This document shows positions 1 through 4,279 of a stretch of 6,031 nt of DNA, in pieces. Location of the stretch: positions 1 through 6,031 of the forward strand of contig CANGML010000112.1 of NCBI GenBank assembly GCA_947454585.1, given 5' to 3'. The stretch is from Comamonadaceae bacterium (GTDB lineage Bacteria; Pseudomonadota; Gammaproteobacteria; Burkholderiales; Burkholderiaceae_C). The notes beneath the pieces were generated by a model. It searched no databases, was not told the origin of the DNA, and was given only the letters and a program-made list of their open reading frames with translations. Numbering within the stretch: the first letter of the stretch is position 1; each line of letters starts with the position of its first letter. The position numbers and the translations under genes are program-made.

Positions 1-164
1 CCGTGTTGCAACGTGAAGCCGGTGAGGGCGAGAGCCACACCGACCTCATCATCTTGACCCACGATTGCGTGGAAGCCAAGATGAACGAAGCCATCGCTGA
101 AATGCAACAACTCAGCACCGTGCTGGCCCCGATCACCCGCATCCGCAAAGAAGAGTTGAACTGA
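1..164 (+). CDS. hom: Homoserine dehydrogenase, C-terminal end (partial)
   Basis: Only the last 53 codons are inside the window (reading frame from position 3, stop TGA at 162-164). The gene begins upstream. Homoserine dehydrogenase reduces aspartate semialdehyde to homoserine with NAD(P)H, in the common pathway to threonine and methionine, in the cytoplasm. The visible tail reads VLQREAGEGESHTDLIILTH, then a helix with CVEAKMNEAIAEMQQL, and ends in LAPITRIRKEELN. This resembles the C-terminal ACT regulatory domain of proteobacterial Hom, where the DLIILTH strand and the following helix are typical; in this family the ACT domain mediates threonine feedback. The catalytic NAD-binding part is not visible. 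The identification rests on the ACT-like tail and on thrC starting at its stop codon. The stop TGA shares its last base with the thrC ATG, which suggests coupled translation. Confidence 0.85.
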   Translation, partial: VLQREAGEGESHTDLIILTHDCVEAKMNEAIAEMQQLSTVLAPITRIRKEELN

Positions 165-1597
165 TGCTGTATTTGTCCACGCGCGGCCATGCCGAGCGCA
201 AGCGTTTTTGTGAAATCCTGCTCGAGGGTTTGGCCCCCGATGGCGGTTTGTATTTGCCCGAGCACTACCCCCAGGTGGACGATGCGGCGCTCACCCGTTT
301 ACGCACCACTTTCCACACCCAAGGCTATGCCGCTTTGGCGTTTGAATTGCTGTCGCTCTACATCGACGACATCCCCGCGGCAGATTTGAAAGCCTTGTGC
401 GTCAAGACCTATACCCAAGAGGTCTATGGCACCGAGGCCATCGTGCCGCTGCGCCCCTTGGAAGACGGTTTGCTGGTTGAAGCGTTGTCTAACGGCCCCA
501 CGCTCGCCTTCAAAGACATGGCCATGCAGTTGCTGGGCAATTTGTTTGAGTACGAGTTGGCGCGCCGTGGCGAGGAACTGAATATTTTTGGCGCCACCAG
601 TGGTGATACGGGCAGTGCTGCTGAATACGCCATGCGGGGTAAGCGGGGTGTGCGCGTGTTCATGACCAGCCCACACGGCCGCATGAGCCCCTTCCAGCAA
701 GCGCAAATGTTCAGCTTGATGGACGAGAACATCCACAACATCGCCATCGAAGGCGTGTTTGACGATTGCCAAGACTTGGTCAAAGCCGTGTCCAACGACT
801 TGGACTTCAAAACCCACTACAAAATTGGCACGGTCAATTCGATCAACTGGGCGCGTTTGTTGGCACAGGTTGTCTACTACTTCGCAGGTTATCTACAAGC
901 GACAACATCGAATACCCAACGCGTCAGCTTCACCGTGCCGAGCGGTAACTTCGGCAACATTTGTGCGGGTCATGTGGCCCGCATGATGGGCTTACCCATC
1001 GACACCTTGGTGGCCGCCACCAACGAAAACGATGTGTTGGACGAATTTTTCCGCACGGGTGTGTACCGCGTGCGCGGCAGTGCCGACACACACGAAACCT
1101 CCAGCCCCTCGATGGATATTTCCAAGGCCAGCAACTTCGAACGCTTTGTCTTTGACCTGCTCGGACGTGACGCTGCCTTGACCCAAGACTTGTTCAGCGT
1201 CCAAATTTCCAAGCACGGCCAATTCGATTTGAGCGGCAACCCGCACTTTGCTGAAGCTGCTACGCGGTATGGCTTTGCCAGCGGCAAAAGTACCCACGCC
1301 AACCGCTTGGCCACCATCCAAGATGTGTACCAACGCTTTGGCCAGATGATCGACACCCACACCGCAGACGGCGTGAAGGTGGCGCGTGAGCATGTCAAAC
1401 CCGGTGTGCCCATGGTCGTGTTGGAAACCGCTTTGCCGATTAAATTTGCCGCCACCATCGTGGAAGCTTTGGGTCAAGAGCCCTCACGTCCCGCGAAGTT
1501 TGAAGGCATCGAAGCCTTGCCCAAACGTGTGCTGGTGATGAAGGCGGATGTGGCGCAAATCAAGGCCTACATCGCCCAGCACTGCGACCTCGCATGA
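164..1597 (+). CDS. thrC: Threonine synthase
   Basis: This 477-residue PLP enzyme converts O-phospho-L-homoserine to L-threonine and phosphate in the cytoplasm. The start MLYLSTRG matches the usual family beginning (M-x-Y-x-S-T-R-G). An N-terminal threonine synthase domain covers about residues 1-85, followed by the fold-type II PLP domain. The PLP-binding lysine is K117 in SNGPTLAFKD (110-118 for NGPTLAFKD). The glycine-rich phosphate-binding loop is GATSGDTGSA from residue 143. PSGNFGNICAGH lies mid-protein, and ISKASNFERFVFDLLGRD is a further conserved block. The length fits the longer threonine synthase form rather than the ~430-residue E. coli enzyme. The ATG overlaps the hom stop by one base. 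An A/G-rich stretch (AAAGAAGAG, 147-155) sits about 8 bases upstream as a modest ribosome binding site. The gene ends in an ATGA overlap with mobB. No truncation or missing key residue is seen. Confidence 0.97.
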   Translation: MLYLSTRGHAERKRFCEILLEGLAPDGGLYLPEHYPQVDDAALTRLRTTFHTQGYAALAFELLSLYIDDIPAADLKALCVKTYTQEVYGTEAIVPLRPLEDGLLVEALSNGPTLAFKDMAMQLLGNLFEYELARRGEELNIFGATSGDTGSAAEYAMRGKRGVRVFMTSPHGRMSPFQQAQMFSLMDENIHNIAIEGVFDDCQDLVKAVSNDLDFKTHYKIGTVNSINWARLLAQVVYYFAGYLQATTSNTQRVSFTVPSGNFGNICAGHVARMMGLPIDTLVAATNENDVLDEFFRTGVYRVRGSADTHETSSPSMDISKASNFERFVFDLLGRDAALTQDLFSVQISKHGQFDLSGNPHFAEAATRYGFASGKSTHANRLATIQDVYQRFGQMIDTHTADGVKVAREHVKPGVPMVVLETALPIKFAATIVEALGQEPSRPAKFEGIEALPKRVLVMKADVAQIKAYIAQHCDLA

Positions 1598-2124
1598 AGG
1601 TGGTTGCCTTCGCCGGCTACTCCGGTTCAGGAAAAACCACCTTGGTGGAACAGCTGATCGGTTGCCTGCGCATGCGTGGCTTGCGCGTGTCGGTGGTCAA
1701 GCATGCGCACCACAACTTTGACATCGACAAACCCGGCAAAGACAGCTGGCGACACCGCGAAGCAGGTGCCTTTGAGGTCTTGGTTGCCTCGAACCAACGC
1801 TTGGTGCTGCAACGCCAGTTTGAGCAACCGGCGCAGCTCTCGGTGCACCACTTGTTGGCCGAGGTGTATGACGGCGTGGATTGGGTGTTGGTCGAAGGCT
1901 TTAAAAAGAGCGACCTGCTCAAGGTGGAGGTGTGGCGTCATGCGTCTGAGCAGCCTGTGCGTTACCCCGATGACGATTTTGTGGTGGCGATCGCCACCGA
2001 TTCGCCAAAAGATTTGCCAGAGCCCACACAGCGCCCCGTGTTGGACTTGAATGATGCCTTCGCCGTGACCGATTGGTTGCTGGCGAATCAAGACCGTTTT
2101 GACTACCGTCCACCCCTGCTATGA
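1594..2124 (+). CDS. mobB: Molybdopterin-guanine dinucleotide biosynthesis adaptor MobB
   Basis: This 176-residue P-loop GTP-binding protein assists MobA in attaching GMP to molybdenum-molybdopterin to form the guanine dinucleotide cofactor used by DMSO-reductase-family enzymes. The Walker A motif GYSGSGKTT is at residues 8-16, with K14 contacting phosphate. The family block VVKHAHHNFDIDKPGKDSWR follows at about 34-53 and runs into HREAGA. The second signature VLVEGFKKSDLLKVEVWR contains the EGFK motif. The length nearly equals that of E. coli MobB (about 175). The start ATG overlaps the thrC stop (ATGA, 1594-1597), and I see no strong Shine-Dalgarno sequence, so translation probably depends on coupling. 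The stop overlaps the moeA start in the same way. MobB is dispensable in E. coli, and its usual partner MobA is not in this window. The assignment is firm from the paired motifs; the biochemical role comes from family knowledge. Confidence 0.95.
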   Translation: MKVVAFAGYSGSGKTTLVEQLIGCLRMRGLRVSVVKHAHHNFDIDKPGKDSWRHREAGAFEVLVASNQRLVLQRQFEQPAQLSVHHLLAEVYDGVDWVLVEGFKKSDLLKVEVWRHASEQPVRYPDDDFVVAIATDSPKDLPEPTQRPVLDLNDAFAVTDWLLANQDRFDYRPPLL

Positions 2125-3362
2125 ACCGACCTGCTTTGCGCTCCCTTGACGATGCCTTGCCCCTGTTGCTGGCGCAGGCCCAAACACTATCGGGCAGTCA
2201 AATCGTCTCCACCTTTGAAGCCGATGGCCGCGTGCTGGCACAAGAAGTGGTGGCCGCTTTGCAAGTGCCACCGCAAGACAACAGCTCGATGGACGGCTAC
2301 GCCGTGTGCGCAGCTGATTGCGCCCAGCCGGGTGCCGTGTTGCGCGTGACACAGCGCATCCCTGCAGGCACGCACGGTGCACCGCTGCAGGCGGGCGAAG
2401 CGGCACGCATTTTCACGGGCGCGCCGATCCCGCCAGGCGCTGATGCGGTGGTGATGCAAGAAGACTGCGAAGCCTTGGCGGATGAACGCGTCAAGGTCTG
2501 CAAGCCTGTGCCAGCTGGGCAATGGGTGCGCCGTTCAGGCGAAGATGTGACGCGCGGCGCCACGGTGTTACGCCAAGGCACGCGCCTCACGCCCGCCGAG
2601 CTCGGGCTGGCTGCGAGCATCGGCTTGGCCCAGCTGACCGTGTCTGCGCGTCCTCGCGTGGCCTTGTTTTCAACAGGGGATGAGCTGGTCATGCCCGGTG
2701 ATGTGGCGCCCGAGGCCATGCCTGCGGGTGCGATTTACAACTCCAACCGTTTCTTTTTGCGTGCCATGTTGCAACGCTTGGGTTGCGAGGTGACGGACTT
2801 GGGCATCGTGCCGGACCAACGTGAGGCGACTGTTGCCGCATTGCGCCAGGCGGCGCAACAGCATGATTTGATTTTGACCAGTGGTGGTGTGTCCGTGGGT
2901 GAAGAAGACCATATCAAGCCCGCTGTCGAGCACCTGGGGGAATTGAACCTGTGGCAACTTGCCATCAAACCGGGTAAGCCTTTTGCGTATGGCAAGGTCA
3001 ACCGCCAGACCCCTGGCGAGTCTTGTCACTTCATGGGGTTGCCAGGCAACCCCGTGTCGAGCTTTGTGACCTTTTTGTTGCTGGTGCGCCCATTTGTCTT
3101 GGCCTTGCAAGGCGTCACGACAACTGACATCACACGCACGCAGATGCGTGCTGATTTTGATTGGCCGCGGGCCGACAAGCGCCGCGAGTTTTTACGCGTC
3201 AAACGCAATGCGCAAGGCGGGCTGGATCTGTTTCCCAACCAAAGCTCGGGTGTGTTGACCTCGGCGGTGTGGGGCGATGGGGTGGTGGATAACCCGGCGG
3301 GGCAGGCCATCGCCACAGGCGATACCGTTCGCTTTATTTCTTTTGCGGAGTGGCTGACATGA
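2121..3362 (+). CDS. moeA: Molybdopterin molybdenumtransferase MoeA
   Basis: This 413-residue protein inserts molybdate into adenylylated molybdopterin, releasing AMP and giving active Moco. The N-terminal MoeA domain (about 1-178) contains DNSSMDGYA at 53-61, RIFTGAPIPPGADAVVMQE and RRSGEDV. The central MoCF/MPT-binding domain (about 178-325) contains FSTGDEL (S184, E188, the same number as the conserved E188 of E. coli MoeA), the loop SGGVSVGEEDHIK starting at S254, KPGKPFAYGK, and GLPGNPVS at 306-313. The C-terminal domain (about 335-408) has the typical RREFLRVK and ends in a beta-rich tail. The length matches the family (about 410). The start ATG lies in the ATGA overlap with mobB, and the MNRPALRSLDDAL beginning fits the family. 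The stop overlaps the moaD start by four bases. All key motifs are intact. The nearby synthase genes moaD and moaE make the immediate precursor used by this enzyme. Confidence 0.97.
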   Translation: MNRPALRSLDDALPLLLAQAQTLSGSQIVSTFEADGRVLAQEVVAALQVPPQDNSSMDGYAVCAADCAQPGAVLRVTQRIPAGTHGAPLQAGEAARIFTGAPIPPGADAVVMQEDCEALADERVKVCKPVPAGQWVRRSGEDVTRGATVLRQGTRLTPAELGLAASIGLAQLTVSARPRVALFSTGDELVMPGDVAPEAMPAGAIYNSNRFFLRAMLQRLGCEVTDLGIVPDQREATVAALRQAAQQHDLILTSGGVSVGEEDHIKPAVEHLGELNLWQLAIKPGKPFAYGKVNRQTPGESCHFMGLPGNPVSSFVTFLLLVRPFVLALQGVTTTDITRTQMRADFDWPRADKRREFLRVKRNAQGGLDLFPNQSSGVLTSAVWGDGVVDNPAGQAIATGDTVRFISFAEWLT

Positions 3363-3622
3363 CCATCACTTACAACGTCACCCTCAAATACTTCGCGTCG
3401 ATTCGCGAAGCCATCGGGCAGGGCAGCGAAGCGGTGCGCACAGAGGCTGCGACTCTCCAAGTCTTGCGGGATGAGCTGATTGCGCGTGGGGGTGCCTACG
3501 CCGAGGTGCTGGCTCACGGCCGAGCAGTGCGCATGGCCTTGAACCAAGTCCTGTGCGAAGAGACCGCAGCGCTGAGCGAGGGCTGCGAAGTGGCGTTTTT
3601 TCCGCCCGTCACGGGCGGCTAA
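3359..3622 (+). CDS. moaD: Molybdopterin synthase sulfur carrier subunit MoaD
   Basis: This small ubiquitin-fold (ThiS/MoaD family) protein of 87 residues is the sulfur carrier of molybdopterin synthase. Its C-terminal glycine is adenylated by a MoeB-type enzyme and converted to a thiocarboxylate, which donates sulfur to precursor Z bound by MoaE. The sequence shows the first strand with VTLKYFASIREAIG, a central RMALNQ strand, and the terminal EVAFFPPVTGG ending exactly in the required Gly-Gly (86-87). E. coli MoaD is 81 residues. I chose ATG 3359 because it forms the same ATGA overlap with moeA seen at the two preceding junctions and gives MTITYNVTLKYF. An in-frame GTG at 3350 would add three residues but lies inside moeA with no better ribosome binding site. 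The activating enzyme MoeB is not in the window. A perfect GC hairpin covers its last codons. Confidence 0.95.
   Translation: MTITYNVTLKYFASIREAIGQGSEAVRTEAATLQVLRDELIARGGAYAEVLAHGRAVRMALNQVLCEETAALSEGCEVAFFPPVTGG
3602..3618 (+). repeat. Perfect 7-bp GC inverted repeat over the moaD C-terminal codons
   Basis: CCGCCCG (3602-3608), loop TCA (3609-3611) and CGGGCGG (3612-3618) form a fully paired stem with a 3-base loop. It covers the codons for the PPVTGG tail of MoaD, ends just before the TAA, and lies 7 bases upstream of the moaE ribosome binding site. No T-run follows it, so it is not an intrinsic terminator on the + strand; on the - strand it is followed by A residues, so it is not one there either. 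The proline and glycine codons (CCN/GGN) are naturally complementary, so the structure may be a by-product of the protein sequence. Confidence 0.6.
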
Positions 3623-3623
3623 T

Positions 3624-3631
3624 GGGCGAGG
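3624..3631 (+). promoter_or_regulatory. Ribosome binding site of moaE
   Basis: GGGCGAGG ends 6 bases before the moaE ATG at 3638. Purine-rich and at good spacing, it is one of only two clear Shine-Dalgarno-like sites in the window, the other being that of clpB. Its presence fits the fact that moaE is the only gene of the Moco cluster that does not overlap its upstream neighbour and therefore needs its own initiation site. It supports ATG 3638 as the start. Confidence 0.65.
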
Positions 3632-3637
3632 TCTGGC

Positions 3638-4123
3638 ATGTCGTTCACCGTCAGCATTCAAACCCACGACTTTGATGTGAGCCAAGAACTGGCCGCCTTG
3701 CGCGCTGGCGATGCGCGTGTGGGCGCGGTGTGTGCGTTCTTGGGCACGGTGCGCGAGCGCAACGAGGGCAGCGCAGTCGCCAGCATGGAGCTAGAGCATT
3801 ACCCGGGCATGACCGAGAAGTCCATCTCGGCCATGATGGACCAGGCCCAACAACGCTTTGACATCTTCGCCGCCCGTGTGATCCACCGCGTGGGTTTGTT
3901 GCAGCCCGAAGACCAAATTGTGTGGGTGGCGGTCACCTCGGCCCACCGGGGTGAGAGCTTCAAAGCTTGCGAGTTTTTGATGGACTATCTCAAAACCCAA
4001 GCGCCGTTTTGGAAAAAAGAAGTCACGCCCGAAGGTGCGCGCTGGGTGGATGCCCGCGTCAGTGACGACCAAGCCTTGGCGCGCTGGGGCATTGACGCGG
4101 CGAACAGCATCGTGCAAGGCTGA
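3638..4123 (+). CDS. moaE: Molybdopterin synthase catalytic subunit MoaE
   Basis: This 161-residue large subunit of molybdopterin synthase binds cyclic pyranopterin monophosphate and forms an alpha2-beta2 complex with MoaD, whose Gly-Gly tail inserts into the MoaE active site to deliver the two dithiolene sulfurs. Visible family motifs are CAFLGTVRERNEGSAV near the N-terminus, LEHYPGMTEKSI, HRVGLLQPEDQIVWVAVTSA, the HRGESFKACEFLMDYLK block, and TQAPFWKKE. The active-site lysines fall at K119 and K126, the same numbers as in E. coli MoaE (150 residues). The C-terminus carries about ten extra residues (ALARWGIDAANSIVQG), which is common in betaproteobacterial forms. Start ATG 3638 has a good ribosome binding site and lies 15 bases after the moaD stop. 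It is the last gene of the Moco cluster. Confidence 0.97.
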   Translation: MSFTVSIQTHDFDVSQELAALRAGDARVGAVCAFLGTVRERNEGSAVASMELEHYPGMTEKSISAMMDQAQQRFDIFAARVIHRVGLLQPEDQIVWVAVTSAHRGESFKACEFLMDYLKTQAPFWKKEVTPEGARWVDARVSDDQALARWGIDAANSIVQG

Positions 4124-4151
4124 GTCGCTGCGTGTGCCGCCGCACTGACTC
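4122..4151 (+). terminator. Weak stem-loop at the moaE stop, possible end of operon
   Basis: GAGTC (4122-4126) pairs with GACTC (4147-4151), and TGCG (4129-4132) pairs with CGCA (4141-4144). Between the two helices lie one G-T wobble and one C-C mismatch, and the loop is TGTGCCGC. The structure starts inside the moaE stop codon. The bases that follow (GGAGGCAAGACAG) contain no T-run, so this is not a canonical intrinsic terminator. It could protect the 3' end, pause RNA polymerase for Rho, or be chance. No better terminator is visible between moaE and clpB, so read-through into clpB remains possible. Confidence 0.3.
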
Positions 4152-4182
4152 GGAGGCAAGACAGTGTTTGAATATGTGGGAC

Positions 4183-4198
4183 CTTGACCCAAGTCAAG
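4183..4198. promoter_or_regulatory. Perfect palindrome resembling an FNR/FixK/CRP-family operator
   Basis: CTTGAC (4183-4188), CCAA (4189-4192) and GTCAAG (4193-4198) form a perfect 6-bp inverted repeat with a 4-base centre. The core TTGA-N6-TCAA matches the general FNR/FixK-type box (E. coli FNR consensus TTGAT-N4-ATCAA; the C/G inner pair is a variant). It lies 19 bases upstream of the proposed clpB -35 element and in the 3' flank of moaE. By position it could act on clpB as an upstream activator site, or serve another regulator. The half-sites CTTGA/TCAAG also equal those of HspR (HAIR) operators, but the spacing is about 5 bases too short. The identity of the regulator is inference. Confidence 0.4.
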
Positions 4199-4212
4199 CT
4201 GCCTGTGTCTGC

Positions 4213-4232
4213 GTGGCCTTGAAATAGGCCAC
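4213..4232. repeat. Perfect 6-bp inverted repeat enclosing the clpB -35 element
   Basis: GTGGCC (4213-4218) and GGCCAC (4227-4232) are perfect inverted repeats separated by 8 bases (TTGAAATA) that contain the -35 TTGAAA. It lies upstream of any likely transcript start for clpB, so if functional it would act as a DNA operator or in transcripts reading through from moaE. A protein bound here would block sigma access to the -35 element. I do not recognise the repeat as a consensus site of a known heat-shock repressor (it is not CIRCE and not HAIR). Confidence 0.4.
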
Positions 4233-4246
4233 AGCAGCCTCAGTTA
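4218..4246 (+). promoter_or_regulatory. Putative heat-shock (sigma-32/RpoH) promoter of clpB
   Basis: The -35 element is CTTGAAA (4218-4224), a complete match to the E. coli RpoH consensus core CTTGAAA. A 13-base spacer (4225-4237) is followed by CCTCAGTTA (4238-4246), which agrees with CCCCATNTA at all but the third and sixth positions. Spacing of 13-15 bases is normal for RpoH promoters. Transcription would begin near 4250-4256, leaving a leader of roughly 25-30 bases before the clpB ATG. clpB is a classical RpoH target, which supports the call. No convincing sigma-70 -10 hexamer is seen at the right distance from the same TTGAAA. Confidence 0.65.
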
Positions 4247-4260
4247 ACAAGCAATTCAAC

Positions 4261-4278
4261 AAATTTCTTCGGAGTTTT
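4261..4278 (+). promoter_or_regulatory. Short cUUCGg hairpin covering the clpB ribosome binding site
   Basis: In RNA, C4267-G4272 closes a UUCG tetraloop (4268-4271). The stem continues with U4266-A4273 and U4265-G4274 (wobble), a U4264/U4275 mismatch, then three A-U pairs (4261-4263 with 4276-4278). The clpB Shine-Dalgarno sequence GGAG is 4271-4274, five bases before the ATG at 4280. Three of its four bases are therefore paired and the fourth is in the tetraloop. The weak, mismatched stem with an unusually stable loop would be expected to melt readily, like short RNA thermometers of heat-shock genes. The GGAG also serves as the start-defining ribosome binding site. The thermometer role is inferred, not shown. 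Confidence 0.4.
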
Positions 4279-4279
4279 C

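Noticed and set aside
970..1477. Long antisense reading frames of about 160 residues opposite thrC
   Set aside because: They lie wholly inside a clear threonine synthase gene, mirror its codon bias, lack plausible ribosome binding sites and show no recognisable domain.
1503..1518. Short inverted repeat AAGGC/GCCTT in the thrC 3' part
   Set aside because: Five base pairs inside a conserved coding region is at chance level, and no T-run or regulatory context follows.
3350..3358. GTG 3350 as the moaD start
   Set aside because: It only adds three residues inside moeA; ATG 3359 gives the same ATGA overlap seen at neighbouring junctions and a normal MoaD N-terminus.
3026..3685. 219-residue antisense frame across the moeA end, moaD and the moaE start
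   Set aside because: It overlaps three well-supported genes on the opposite strand and its sequence is low-complexity and arginine/alanine rich, as expected for a shadow frame in GC-rich DNA.
4183..4198. HspR (HAIR) operator for clpB
   Set aside because: The half-sites CTTGA and TCAAG match, but HAIR needs about 11 bases between them (CTTGAGT-N7-ACTCAAG) and only 6 are present; the FNR/FixK spacing fits better.
4183..4212. Sigma-70 promoter using TTGACC (4184-4189) as -35
   Set aside because: At 16-18 bases downstream the sequence is GC-rich (around GTCTGC) with no -10-like hexamer.
4124..4279. Small gene or tRNA in the moaE-clpB gap
   Set aside because: No cloverleaf-like pairing and no open frame with a ribosome binding site is seen; the gap is explained by regulatory sites.
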